64,000 bases of DNA from positions 62,001 through 126,000 of the forward strand of contig NZ_LDJI01000020.1 in the NCBI RefSeq assembly GCF_001431415.1, given 5' to 3'. Under the pieces are notes generated by a model that saw only the letters and a list, made by a program, of their open reading frames with translations, had not been told where the DNA came from and made no database searches. The position numbers and the translations under genes are program-made. Each line of letters starts with the position of its first letter. Positions within the stretch are counted from its first letter, which is position 1. The stretch comes from Stenotrophomonas humi. GTDB lineage: Bacteria > Pseudomonadota > Gammaproteobacteria > Xanthomonadales > Xanthomonadaceae. This document shows positions 19,196 through 28,460 of the stretch, piece by piece.

Positions 19196-21669
19196 GCGCC
19201 GATGCCTGGAGCCGGTTGACCGAGCTGTTTGGGCGGGCCACCGATCTGCCTGATGCGGAACGGGTCCGCTTCGTCCATGCGCAGACTGGAGATGACCTCG
19301 AATTGCAGCAGGAACTGTTGGCGTTGATTGCTGCCGACGCGGACGCCACGCGACGTCTGCGCGAACCGCTGCAACGGGCTGCCGAAGCCCTGCTGCAGGT
19401 TGAGGAAGCCGAGGTGGTGGCGGGCACGCGGTTTGGCTCCTGGGCAATCGAACGGATGATCGGTTCCGGCGGCATGGGGCGGGTGTACCTGGCCCGTCGC
19501 GCCGACGGTGCCTATGAGCGCGAGGTCGCGCTCAAGCTGGTGCGCACGCCCGCGTTGAGCGAACGCCGCCATGCCCATTTCGAATACGAATGCCGCCTGC
19601 TGGCACAGATGCAGCATCCGGCCATCGCACAGATCCACGATGCCGGCATCGACCCGGAAGGGCGTGCCTATCTGGTCATGGAATACATCCAGGGCCAGCC
19701 GATCTCCGAGTGGTGCGACCAGCACGCACTGAGCATGCGCCAGCGCGTGGAACTGCTGATCAAGGTGGCCGAAGGCGTGCAGCACGCACACCAGAAAGGC
19801 GTCATCCACCGCGACCTGAAGCCGAGCAACGTGCTGGTGGGCAGCGTCGATGATGTGGCGATGCCGAAGATCATCGACTTCGGTATCGCCATGGAAACCG
19901 AAGGTACTGAGCTGAGCAGCGGTGGTGGTACACCGGGCTACATGAGCCCGGAGCAGTCACTGCCAGGCAACGATGTCGACGCGCGCAGCGACGTGTATTC
20001 GCTGGGCGCGATCCTGTACGAACTGGCCTGCGGTGCGCGGCCCGAGGCCACCACAACGTCGTCGCCGTCGCAGTACCTGCGTGGCCTGCCTGCGGATAGG
20101 CAGGTGCAGGTGGCCACGACACGCAGCAGTACTTCGACGCGATTGCTGCAGGAGCTTCATGACGGGCTGGATGCCATCGCAGTGAAAGCGCTGCAGCATG
20201 AACGCGGCGACCGCTACGCATCGGTGTCGTTGCTGCTGGAAGACCTGCGCCGTTGGTTGCGCCACTATCCGCCGCATGCAGCAGGGCGCGCACGGCTGCT
20301 GGCCGCGCGTAAGTTCGCGCGCCGCAACCGGCTGATGGTGGGCGCTGCGGCGATGGTTGCCGTGGTGCTGGTGGCGGGCCTGGCGGCCACGATCTGGTCA
20401 TTGCGCGAGGCACGACAGGAAGCCGCACGCGCCAAGGTGTCCTCGAACTTCCTGGCTTCGGTGCTCGACAGCATGGATCCGGCGATGGCCGAGGATCTGG
20501 ACAAGACCTTGATGCTGCGCGTGCTGGACGATGCTTCCCAGCGTGCACCGCGCGATCTGGCGGCCTACCCAGACATCCTCGCGGACATGGAGCTGATCAT
20601 CGCGGTCAACCAGATGACGCTGGAGGAATACGACCGTGCCATCGAGCATCTGGAGTCGATACGCAGGCTCGCCGACGCGCATCCCGGAACACTGGAACTG
20701 CAGCGCCTGCGTGCACTACAGGTGCTGGGCGAAGCCTATGTCGTGACTGACAACCCTGCGAAGGCCGAGGCGGCACTTGATCAAGGCATTGCCAGGGCGC
20801 GCGGCGGTGATCCGGCGCACCAGTGGCTGATGTACGACATGCAGTCACGTCTGGCGTGGGTATGGTTCGGGCAGGGCAAAATGGTCGACGCCCTGCATCT
20901 GGCCAAGGAAGCACTGGATGGCTTCATCCGCACCGCGCCCGCCGATGACCAGCAACGCCTGGATGCGGCCAAGCGTTATGCCGACCTGCTGTCCAGCAGC
21001 GGTGACTACGCGCAGTCCATTGCGCTGCTGGATGAGGTCGTACAACGCCGTACCCGCATCAATGGTCCCGATCACCCGCTGACGCTGGTGGCGCGTCGGG
21101 ACCGGGTGACCACGCGGTTGCGCATGCGCGACTTCGCTGGCGCCGAGCCGGAACTGCGGCAGTTGCTGGCCGCCTATGAGCGCATGTACGGCGCCGACAG
21201 CGGTTATCCGATCAATGTGCGCGGCATGTTGGGCAGCGCGCTGCGGGAGCAGGGAAAGGTGGCTGAAGCCGGGCCGCACTATCGTGCGGCCATGGAATGG
21301 AATGCCAAGCGCTATGGGCCTGAGTCACAGGCCACGGTGATCGCGCGCCACAACCATGCCAACTGGTTGCTGGCAGCAGGCCAGGCGACCGCATCCCGTG
21401 ACGAACAACAGGCTCTGTTGGGCATTGCCGACCGTACGCTGGGTCGGGTCAACCCCATCACTGCCGAAATCCTGCGCGGGCTGGCTGAAGCCGAGCTGGC
21501 CACGGGTGACCGCGGCCGCGCACACCAGCACGCCATCGCTGCGGTGAAGGCCATGCGCCAGGTCTACGGTGACCAGCATGAAGGCGCGTTGCGTGATGTA
21601 CGCGCCACGTTGCAGAAGGTTGAAGTGGCCGGCGCTGGCATGCTTCCCAGCGCTGCGCGCGTCGATTGA
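19189..21669 (+). CDS. Transmembrane Ser/Thr protein kinase with periplasmic TPR sensor domain
   Basis: The 826-residue protein has an N-terminal helical segment (1-75) and a Hanks-type kinase domain (about 82-355) with P-loop GSGGMGRVYLA, Lys116, HRDLKPSN (207-214), DFG (230-232) and GTPGYMSPEQ. One transmembrane helix is near 381-402, and about 420 C-terminal residues made largely of TPR-like repeats are presumably periplasmic. All catalytic residues are present, so it should be active. The overlap with the sigma-factor gene suggests that the sigma factor is its substrate and that the TPR domain senses an envelope signal; both are inferences from the family. Confidence 0.92.
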   Translation: MLSADAWSRLTELFGRATDLPDAERVRFVHAQTGDDLELQQELLALIAADADATRRLREPLQRAAEALLQVEEAEVVAGTRFGSWAIERMIGSGGMGRVYLARRADGAYEREVALKLVRTPALSERRHAHFEYECRLLAQMQHPAIAQIHDAGIDPEGRAYLVMEYIQGQPISEWCDQHALSMRQRVELLIKVAEGVQHAHQKGVIHRDLKPSNVLVGSVDDVAMPKIIDFGIAMETEGTELSSGGGTPGYMSPEQSLPGNDVDARSDVYSLGAILYELACGARPEATTTSSPSQYLRGLPADRQVQVATTRSSTSTRLLQELHDGLDAIAVKALQHERGDRYASVSLLLEDLRRWLRHYPPHAAGRARLLAARKFARRNRLMVGAAAMVAVVLVAGLAATIWSLREARQEAARAKVSSNFLASVLDSMDPAMAEDLDKTLMLRVLDDASQRAPRDLAAYPDILADMELIIAVNQMTLEEYDRAIEHLESIRRLADAHPGTLELQRLRALQVLGEAYVVTDNPAKAEAALDQGIARARGGDPAHQWLMYDMQSRLAWVWFGQGKMVDALHLAKEALDGFIRTAPADDQQRLDAAKRYADLLSSSGDYAQSIALLDEVVQRRTRINGPDHPLTLVARRDRVTTRLRMRDFAGAEPELRQLLAAYERMYGADSGYPINVRGMLGSALREQGKVAEAGPHYRAAMEWNAKRYGPESQATVIARHNHANWLLAAGQATASRDEQQALLGIADRTLGRVNPITAEILRGLAEAELATGDRGRAHQHAIAAVKAMRQVYGDQHEGALRDVRATLQKVEVAGAGMLPSAARVD

Positions 21670-21790
21670 GTAAAGCGGGTGCTCGACCGCTTGCCGACAA
21701 ACAGGCATCTTTACGCCGATACGTTCGCAGCAGCGCAATGCCGGCTCACGCCGTTACCGTCACCGGCATGCCTTACAAAGGAGTTTCCCC

Positions 21791-22360
21791 ATGCGTCAGA
21801 ACCTCATCCTGATGGCCGCCACCAGTACCTTGTTCCTGGCCGCCTGTGGTTCCGGTCCGACGGTCAAGCCCACCCCGCCTGTTCAGCAGGCCACGGTCAG
21901 CACCGCACGCATGGCCGAAGCCAACCTCGCGCCGGCCTCGGCGAGCCTGGTCAGCGGTCGTCTGGCGCTGGTACCGGAAGCCGGAGGCGTGCATATCACC
22001 GGCGTGATCGGCGGCCTGCCGCGCGGCCAGCAGGCCGCCTTCCATGTACATGAAAAGGGCGATTGCAGCGCGATGGACGCTACCAGCGCGGGAGGGCACT
22101 TCAACCCCACAGCGCAGTCGCACGGGCGCGCTTCGGCAGGGGCACATCATGCCGGCGACATGGACAACCTGCAGGTCAATTCCGACGGTGTCGTGCATGT
22201 GGATGTACATCTGCGCGGTGTCACACTCGGCGGCGGTGCAGCCAATGACATTGCCGGACGCGCGCTGGTGGTGCACGCTGGTGCCGACGACTACCGCAGT
22301 CAGCCAGCCGGCAATGCTGGCGCCCGTGTCGCCTGCGCGGTGATCCGCGTGGTGCGCTGA
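21791..22360 (+). CDS. sodC: Cu/Zn superoxide dismutase, lipoprotein (copy 1)
   Basis: SodC converts superoxide to peroxide and oxygen outside the cytoplasm. The 189-residue product has a lipoprotein signal ending TLFLAACGS. Metal-site motifs are FHVHEKGDCS, GGHFNP and the late VVHAGADDY. The disulfide cysteines and the active-site Arg in GNAGARVACAVI are also present. Close to copy 2 but diverged, with a shorter linker after the signal. An AAAGGAG ribosome-binding site precedes the ATG. Copy 2 follows after 43 bp, so both are probably on one transcript. Confidence 0.93.
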   Translation: MRQNLILMAATSTLFLAACGSGPTVKPTPPVQQATVSTARMAEANLAPASASLVSGRLALVPEAGGVHITGVIGGLPRGQQAAFHVHEKGDCSAMDATSAGGHFNPTAQSHGRASAGAHHAGDMDNLQVNSDGVVHVDVHLRGVTLGGGAANDIAGRALVVHAGADDYRSQPAGNAGARVACAVIRVVR

Positions 22361-22403
22361 ACGCCCTCATCGTTTTGATCCAGTCCCGCAACGGAGCAAG
22401 AAC

Positions 22404-23033
22404 ATGCGTCTGATCCACACCACACTTTTCCTCGCCAGCGCGCTGGCACTGAGCGCCTGCAAGCAGGGCGCCGAACCCGATGCTGCACCGGCTGACCCGG
22501 CCGCCGCCAATACGCCGGCAACCGTGCCGGCTGAAGCGCCAGTCAGCGATCCGGCCGCACCGCCGGCAATGGCCAAGCCAGTGGCCACCGCGCTGCTGCA
22601 ACCGACCAAGGACAGCACGGTCGCCGGCACCATCACCTTCAGCGAAGTGGACGGCAAGTTGCGCGCCACCGGCGATATCAGCGGTCTGAAGCCGGACAGC
22701 GAACACGGCTTCCACATTCACGAAAAGGGCGATTGCAGCGCACCGGACGGCACCAGCGCCGGTGGCCACTTCAACCCGGGCAGCAGCGAGCACGGCAGCA
22801 TTGACGCCACCGCGCACCACGGCGGCGACATGCCCAACATCAAGGCCGATGCACAGGGCAACGCCCACATCGACGGCCCGGTGGCCAGCAACGTCAACGT
22901 GGGCAAGGGCGATGCGTTCGATATCACCGGCCGTGGTCTGATCGTCCACGCCGACCCGGACGACTACAAAACCCAGCCCACCGGCAATGCCGGCGCACGG
23001 CTGGCGTGCGCGGTGATCAACAAGGCGCCGTAA
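22404..23033 (+). CDS. sodC: Cu/Zn superoxide dismutase, lipoprotein (copy 2)
   Basis: The 209-residue product again carries a lipoprotein signal (LASALALSAC), followed by an Ala/Pro-rich linker of about 45 residues that would hold the catalytic domain away from the membrane. Metal ligands are in FHIHEKGDCS, GGHFNP, HHGGDMPN and LIVHADPDDY, with the active-site Arg in GNAGARLACAVI. It is a tandem paralogue of the upstream gene and the operon ends at the hairpin terminator at 23155. Confidence 0.95.
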   Translation: MRLIHTTLFLASALALSACKQGAEPDAAPADPAAANTPATVPAEAPVSDPAAPPAMAKPVATALLQPTKDSTVAGTITFSEVDGKLRATGDISGLKPDSEHGFHIHEKGDCSAPDGTSAGGHFNPGSSEHGSIDATAHHGGDMPNIKADAQGNAHIDGPVASNVNVGKGDAFDITGRGLIVHADPDDYKTQPTGNAGARLACAVINKAP

Positions 23034-23154
23034 ATGGGTTTTCGCCGTCCCTTTCGCCGAAGGCGAAGGGGAGGGTTTGGGAAGTGTGCCGTTGGCGTAA
23101 TACCTGCGTCGCCGAGATGCATCGGGAGCATTCCCGCCTCCGATGGAGCACAAA

Positions 23155-23180
23155 AAAAGGGCCGCAAAAGCGGCCCTTTT
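23155..23180. terminator. Bidirectional rho-independent terminator
   Basis: Eleven-base arms AAAAGGGCCGC and GCGGCCCTTTT with a 4-base A loop lie between the convergent sodC pair and the next minus-strand gene. Just upstream (about 23045-23065) is an imperfect TTCGCC/GGCGAA hairpin followed by GGGGAGGG, similar to a segment near 1970-1990, probably a dispersed repeat. Confidence 0.9.
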
Positions 23181-23200
23181 CAGTACCCGGAAAGCCGCAA

Positions 23201-24088
23201 TCAATGCCCCAGCAGCACCTTCGCGTCCTGCCCGGCATGCACGTGCACATACAGCACGTCGACGCCGTGGGCTTCCAGCACCGCGGCCATCTGTCGCTGA
23301 CGCATCAGGTACTGCTCGTAGACCCGCTGCAGCCGGTCGCAGTCGTTGTTGGCATGTGCGTAATGCGAGCACCAGCCGGCCGGGTCGAACAGCGCCATGC
23401 GCACTTCACCGCCAACATAACGCAGCAGCGGCTCGGGGGGTGCTTCCAGCCATTGCTCCTCGTCGGGCGCGAACATCGCCGTTTCCAGCAGCGGCCACAG
23501 TGCGGCCAGGCCCTGGTTGTCGTACTGCATGGCCATCATCGCGGCCAGGTCGTTCAGGGTGAAATAACGCGCATGTTCGATCTGCGCGCCAAAGGCGTTC
23601 TGCGCCAGCATCGCGGTATCCGGCTGTGCCATGCCGTTGGCCAGCAATACGTCCTCCAGCGCGTCGCGGGCCTCCTGCAACAGGCCGGTGTCACTGCCGG
23701 TCAGCACGAACGGCACCACCCGCAGGCCGCCGCCGGTCAAGCTCGCATCGGCCTGCAACGGCAGTGGCACGTCGCCATTCACGTCGGTGCCGAAGGCCAG
23801 CAGGCGCGGGCCCTGGTTGCGGCCCGGGGCGCGCATCTGCAGCTCTTCCAGGCGGCGATGAATCGGCCAGCCCGGGCGCAGTACTTCGGCCGGGTCGAAA
23901 TGCGCGGCGGCCAGCACCAGGTCAAGCCCGCTGACCTGCGGCACCAGTTTGGCCAGATCGCGGCCGATCAGCGCGGCCAGTTCACCGGCCTGACCGGAAG
24001 GCAGCGCGGCCTTGTTCGGTTGCTGGCCACCAGCCAGTTCCAGAGCCATCAGGCCCAAAGCGTTCATGTCGGGGTTGGAATTGCTCAT
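23201..24088 (-). CDS. Conserved hypothetical protein
   Basis: I do not recognise this 295-residue protein. The start at 24088 (MSNSNPDMNALGLMALELAGG) follows a spacer shared with the divergent thiolase. It is mildly acidic, without signal peptide or transmembrane segments. It has helical C-terminal content (CDRLQRVYEQYLMRQRQMAAVLEAHG) and a clustered His motif at the end (VLYVHVHAGQ). Codon use matches its neighbours, which supports a real gene. Convergent with sodC across the terminator. Confidence 0.75.
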   Translation of the reverse strand: MSNSNPDMNALGLMALELAGGQQPNKAALPSGQAGELAALIGRDLAKLVPQVSGLDLVLAAAHFDPAEVLRPGWPIHRRLEELQMRAPGRNQGPRLLAFGTDVNGDVPLPLQADASLTGGGLRVVPFVLTGSDTGLLQEARDALEDVLLANGMAQPDTAMLAQNAFGAQIEHARYFTLNDLAAMMAMQYDNQGLAALWPLLETAMFAPDEEQWLEAPPEPLLRYVGGEVRMALFDPAGWCSHYAHANNDCDRLQRVYEQYLMRQRQMAAVLEAHGVDVLYVHVHAGQDAKVLLGH

Positions 24089-24176
24089 GGTTCGCGGTTG
24101 GCCCATCACGGCCTCGAAGCTACACTCAACGCCATTATGCCTGCTATCACCTGCAGGCCACATCGCACTCAACTTC

Positions 24177-25472
24177 ATGTCAGGTACCCGCATGCCCAGC
24201 GCTCGTCCCGTCGCCATCCTCGGTGGTGTACGCATCCCGTTCTGCCGCCAGAACACCGCCTATTCGGATGTTGGCAATCTCGGCATGTCGGTACGTACGC
24301 TCGGCGCCCTGGTTGAACGGTTTGGTCTGCATGGCCAGCAGCTGGGTGAAGTCGCGATGGGCGCGGTGATCAAGCACCCCAGCGACTGGAACCTTGGCCG
24401 CGAAGCCGCGTTGTCCTCGGGCCTGTCGCCGCTGACCCCCGGCATCACCCTGCAACGTGCCTGTGGTACGTCGCTGGACAGCATCATCACCGTCGCCAAC
24501 AAGATCGCACTGGGCCAGATTGAGTCGGGCATCGGCGGCGGTTCGGATACCACCTCCGACGTGCCAATCGTCTACGGCAAGAAGCTGCGCGCGCGCCTGC
24601 TGGCGGCCAACCGGGCCAAGAGCACCGGCGACAAGCTGCGCGCGTTGACCAAGGGTTTCAAGTTCTCAGAGCTCAAGCCCGAGTTCCCCGGCGTGGCCGA
24701 GCCGCGTACCGGCAAGAGCATGGGTGACCATTGCGAGGACATGGCCAAGGAATGGAACATTTCGCGTGATTCGCAGGATGAGTGGGCGGTGGCTTCGCAC
24801 AAGAAGCTGGCCGCCGCTTACGAGCGCGGTTTCTTCAACGACCTGATCGCGCCGTTCCGCGGTGTGGAGCGCGACAACATCCTGCGTCCGGACACTTCGC
24901 TGGAAAAACTGGCGACGTTGAAGCCGGCTTTCGACAAGGTTTCCGGCCGTGGCACGCTCACCGCCGCCAACTCGACCCCATTGACCGATGGTGCCGCTGC
25001 GGTGCTGCTGGCCAGCGAGGAATGGGCGCGTGCGCATGGTCATGAGCCGCTGGCCTATCTGCGCGATTCGCAGGTGGCGGCGGTGGACTTCGTGCATGGC
25101 GAAGGCCTGCTGATGGCGCCGACCATCGCCGTGCCGGAGATGCTCAAACGCAACGGCCTGACCCTGCAGGATTTCGACATCTACGAAATCCACGAAGCCT
25201 TCGCCGCGCAGGTGCTGTGCACGCTGCGTGCGTGGGAAAGCGAAGACTATTGCCGCAACCGTCTTGGCCTGGACGTGCCGCTGGGCAGCATTGATCCGCA
25301 GAAGATCAATCCGCTGGGTTCGTCCTTGGGTACGGGCCATCCGTTCGCCGCTACCGGCGCCCGCATCATCGGCACCGTGGCCAAGGAACTGGCCGCCCGT
25401 GGTGGTGGCCGCGCGCTGGTATCGATCTGCACCGCCGGCGGCATGGGTGTGGTGGCCATCGTCGAGCGCTGA
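24177..25472 (+). CDS. Acetyl-CoA C-acyltransferase (thiolase, FadI-like)
   Basis: Thiolases cleave 3-ketoacyl-CoA or condense two acyl-CoAs. The 431-residue protein has the nucleophile Cys96 in QRACGTSLDS, the EIHEAFA histidine, GTGHPFAATGAR and the second catalytic Cys in CTAGGMG. A long insert after the first Cys (VPIVYGKKLRARLL...) resembles the FadI/trifunctional-beta type used in fatty-acid oxidation. No fadJ-like partner lies beside it. An alternative ATG at 24192 would shorten it by five residues. Confidence 0.93.
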   Translation: MSGTRMPSARPVAILGGVRIPFCRQNTAYSDVGNLGMSVRTLGALVERFGLHGQQLGEVAMGAVIKHPSDWNLGREAALSSGLSPLTPGITLQRACGTSLDSIITVANKIALGQIESGIGGGSDTTSDVPIVYGKKLRARLLAANRAKSTGDKLRALTKGFKFSELKPEFPGVAEPRTGKSMGDHCEDMAKEWNISRDSQDEWAVASHKKLAAAYERGFFNDLIAPFRGVERDNILRPDTSLEKLATLKPAFDKVSGRGTLTAANSTPLTDGAAAVLLASEEWARAHGHEPLAYLRDSQVAAVDFVHGEGLLMAPTIAVPEMLKRNGLTLQDFDIYEIHEAFAAQVLCTLRAWESEDYCRNRLGLDVPLGSIDPQKINPLGSSLGTGHPFAATGARIIGTVAKELAARGGGRALVSICTAGGMGVVAIVER

Positions 25473-25628
25473 TGGGTTTTCATGGGAGCGACTTCAGGCG
25501 TGAGGCTGACAACGTCGCGCGCCTGCGGAAGCAACTGCAATCACGGGATGCCCGGCCGATGAATCACCGGCATTTGGCAGGATGTGGCTTCGTGGCTTGC
25601 GCCGCTCCCGTGCGTAGGGACTTGCTGG

Positions 25629-26066
25629 TCAGTGTTCGTCCGCCGCATCGGCATGATCGAGCAGGAACTGGCTGATGATCGCGCGGAGCGGCAGGTCGTC
25701 GGTGCTGCGGGCGAAGGTGTCGGCCTGCAGCGCGTAGCTTCGCGCGCGCTCGAGCTCGTCGAGGTTTGAATGACGCTCGGCCACGGCGAGGCAGATCGAT
25801 GCCGCGTAGTCGGCGGCGTTTGCGGCGCTGGCAAGTGGCAGGGCGCGCAGGTAGATGCCGATGGCATCGCGATCATCGTCGGTGAAGTCGGCCAGTGTTT
25901 CCCACAGGAATGGATGGTCGCGCCCTTCCGCAGCCACGGATTCGCAGTAGCGACTCAGCTCGCCGTACAGGGACTCCGCGCGTTCCACGTCACCGGATTG
26001 ACCGGCGTCGATCATGGCGTTGGTCAGATCCACGACACGCTGGTGGATGTCGGCAGGTATTTTCAT
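25629..26066 (-). CDS. Hypothetical helical (TPR-like) protein
   Basis: This 145-residue acidic protein is almost entirely predicted helix, with paired helices such as DVERAESLYGELSRYCESVAA and ELERARSYALQADTFARS that resemble TPR units. No signal peptide. It lies 39 bp downstream of hemY on the same strand and may be cotranscribed. No function is assigned. The preceding 155 bp (25473-25628) contain no gene; near-matching terminal repeats (GGGAGCG at 25484 and CGCTCCC at 25603) bound it. Confidence 0.7.
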   Translation of the reverse strand: MKIPADIHQRVVDLTNAMIDAGQSGDVERAESLYGELSRYCESVAAEGRDHPFLWETLADFTDDDRDAIGIYLRALPLASAANAADYAASICLAVAERHSNLDELERARSYALQADTFARSTDDLPLRAIISQFLLDHADAADEH

Positions 26067-26105
26067 CGCGTGGGAAGTGTCATTCGGGAGCGGGATTTCA
26101 CGGCC

Positions 26106-27368
26106 TCAGCCTTTCAGGCGCGGGAAGCCGTGCTCGTCGCGTTCTTCCGCCACGGCCTGGTCCTGGATCTGCTGGCGCAGATCGCGCCGGTTGAGCGGCA
26201 GCGGATCCTGGTTGCGGCGCTGGCGTACGGCGTTGAGCAGGCATTGCCGCGCCAATGCGTCCTCGCCATGCGCGGCGAAACCTTCGCCGAGCAGTTCCCA
26301 GGCTTCCGGACCGGCGCCCTGGGCAATGGCGCGGTGCAGGAACTCCTCGCTCTGTGCCCACTGGCCCTGGCCGTTCGCCAGCCGCGCCAGGGTCAGCAAC
26401 AGCGCCGGGCTGTCGGGATGTGATTGCAGCCAGCGTTGTGCACTGGCCCGCCGTGAATCGAGCTTGTCCACCGGCAGTGCGCCGTACAGCGTGACCAGCG
26501 CTTCATCCCACTGGCTGTCCAGGGTCTGTTCGATGATCCGCAGTGCCACGTCGTTCCAGCTCAGACCCGCCGCGCGCTGTGCATAACGGGCCACCGCTTC
26601 GGGGCTGACACGCAGGGTTTTGGGCAGCACTTCCCAGCGAGCGGCCAGCACATTCACATCGGTGGCTTCGTCCAGCATCTGCAGCGCAAGACGCGTTTCC
26701 AGCGCCGCGATCGCGTTGGACGGCAGCGCCTGCTGTTGGCGTAGTGCGCCCAATTGGCCATAGGCCTCCTCAGCGCGCCCTGCACGGGCCAGCGCATCGG
26801 TGCGCAGCCACAGGCCGCGCGGCGGCAGTGGTTGGACACTGGGGACATCCAAGGCGGTGATCGCTTCCAGTGGCTTGTCCTGCTGCAACCAGCGCTCGGC
26901 ACTGTGCAGCGCATGCAGCGCCGGGTCGGCCGTGCCCAACTGCTGCAGGTGCTGGCCGGCAGCGCTGCTGTCGTCGCGTGCTTCGGCGGCACGCATGGCC
27001 GCTACCAAGGCGATCGGGCGCGCCTGTTTCTCGGTGGCCGCGCTCTGCAGCAGCTTTTCCGCGCGCTGCCATTGACCAACATCCAGAGCCTGCAGGCCAT
27101 CAATCAGTCGTGCACGGCCCTGCTTGCGGCGGTAACGCGCCCAGCTGCGGAACGGGGCGCTGACCAGCGTCCACACCAGCCACAGCAACAGCAGCGCGAT
27201 CACCAGCGCCAACACCGCCTGCGGCAGCGTGGCGATGTAGTCGTGCCCGCCTGCGCGGACGATCACTTCGCCCAGCGAGCGCACCGATTCCTGCCCCAGC
27301 CATTGCGCGCCGAAGATGCCGACGGCGGCGACCAGCAGGATCACCAACATGGAACGGAAGGCTTTCAT
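26106..27368 (-). CDS. hemY: Heme biosynthesis HemY family protein
   Basis: This 420-residue inner-membrane protein has two N-terminal hydrophobic segments (about 5-25 and 40-65) followed by a cytoplasmic domain of TPR-like helices, the architecture of gammaproteobacterial HemY. Proteobacterial HemY is linked to late tetrapyrrole synthesis by genetic context and is distinct from the Bacillus protoporphyrinogen oxidase of the same name. Its start overlaps the hemX stop in an ATGA arrangement. Confidence 0.9.
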   Translation of the reverse strand: MKAFRSMLVILLVAAVGIFGAQWLGQESVRSLGEVIVRAGGHDYIATLPQAVLALVIALLLLWLVWTLVSAPFRSWARYRRKQGRARLIDGLQALDVGQWQRAEKLLQSAATEKQARPIALVAAMRAAEARDDSSAAGQHLQQLGTADPALHALHSAERWLQQDKPLEAITALDVPSVQPLPPRGLWLRTDALARAGRAEEAYGQLGALRQQQALPSNAIAALETRLALQMLDEATDVNVLAARWEVLPKTLRVSPEAVARYAQRAAGLSWNDVALRIIEQTLDSQWDEALVTLYGALPVDKLDSRRASAQRWLQSHPDSPALLLTLARLANGQGQWAQSEEFLHRAIAQGAGPEAWELLGEGFAAHGEDALARQCLLNAVRQRRNQDPLPLNRRDLRQQIQDQAVAEERDEHGFPRLKG

Positions 27369-28345
27369 GGGATGTCCTTTGCGGCGCGCATGGCGCGCAA
27401 TTGCTGCAGGGTGCTGCCAAGTTCAGGAATTGCAGGGCGAAGCGGCGTGTCACGCATGGCCCGCAACTGGTCGAGATGCTGCTTGCGTTGCGGTGATTCG
27501 GGCCACAGCCGCAGCAGCCAGCCACCGGTGCGGTCCAGTGCCTGCTGCCAACCTTGCTGGTCACCACGTTCAAGTGCGGCGCGGGCCAGGCTCAGTTCGA
27601 TCTGCAGTGCGTCGTTGGCGGCCATGCGCTCGGAGCGCGCGACCAGCACACGGCTGTCGGAAGGATGGATCTGCACCAATGGTGAAAGCAGCTGTTGCCA
27701 CCATGGCTGCGCGGCGTCGGCTGCATGTGCCACCTGTTCGGGCAGGGTGTCCAGTGACGCGGTCCAGGCGGACAGTTGCTCGGCGGTGCTGGCGCGGATG
27801 CCGGGGCCGAGGGCATCAATGGCGTTGCGCTCCTGGATCAGTGCCTGGCGCAGGTTGAGGTAGTCGGGATTGTCGGTGCTCTCCAGCACGTCGGCCGCCA
27901 GCGCGTACAGGCGTCGCGCACCGTCGATGTCATCGGCATAGACCAGCCGCTGTTGCGCCTGGCTGAGCAGCAGCTCGGTTTCCTCGCGGCGCACGGCCTG
28001 AGCGCCCTGGTGCGAACTGTCGGCGAGCTTGGCCACGCTGCCTTCCAGCAGCGCGCTGCGCTGGCCGAGGCCGAGCACTTCATCGCGCAACACCCGGTTG
28101 GTGGCAGCGGCATCCTGCAGGCTGCGGGCATTGTTGCGCTGGTCGCTGCGCAGGGCTTCCAGGCTGTCGCGCAACGCGCTCATTTCCTGGGTGGCGCTGC
28201 TGCGGGCAAGTGCGTTCTGCTGTTGCCAGGATTGCCAGGCGCGCCAGCCGAACCAGCCGGCCGCGCACAGCGCACCGAGCACGATCAGGGGCAGCACCCA
28301 GCGCAACGGGCTGCGGTGCGTTGGAGCGGGGGAGACGTCATTCAT
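27365..28345 (-). CDS. hemX: HemX-like protein (uroporphyrinogen-III C-methyltransferase family name)
   Basis: The 326-residue protein has a short cytoplasmic N-terminus, one transmembrane helix (RWVLPLIVLGALCAAGWFGW) and a long coiled-coil/helical periplasmic part. This is the HemX profile. Databases often label it a methyltransferase, but no SAM-binding motif is visible, so a catalytic role is doubtful. It sits between hemD and hemY in the usual order and overlaps hemY. Confidence 0.9.
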   Translation of the reverse strand: MNDVSPAPTHRSPLRWVLPLIVLGALCAAGWFGWRAWQSWQQQNALARSSATQEMSALRDSLEALRSDQRNNARSLQDAAATNRVLRDEVLGLGQRSALLEGSVAKLADSSHQGAQAVRREETELLLSQAQQRLVYADDIDGARRLYALAADVLESTDNPDYLNLRQALIQERNAIDALGPGIRASTAEQLSAWTASLDTLPEQVAHAADAAQPWWQQLLSPLVQIHPSDSRVLVARSERMAANDALQIELSLARAALERGDQQGWQQALDRTGGWLLRLWPESPQRKQHLDQLRAMRDTPLRPAIPELGSTLQQLRAMRAAKDIP

Positions 28346-28460
28346 GGAAGCACAGCATCCTTGGCAGGACAGGCCCACAACATGGGGGTTGTGACGTGGG
28401 TCTGCTGACAAAGCATCGCCCGCGCCACCGCTTGCAGGCAAGCCGCGCGCCGTTGCCGGG

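Noticed and set aside
25484..25609. A MITE-like element bounded by GGGAGCG and CGCTCCC.
   Set aside because: The terminal repeats are only 7 bases (9 of 10 with mismatch) and no target duplication or second copy was seen in the window, so it is noted only in the neighbouring entry.
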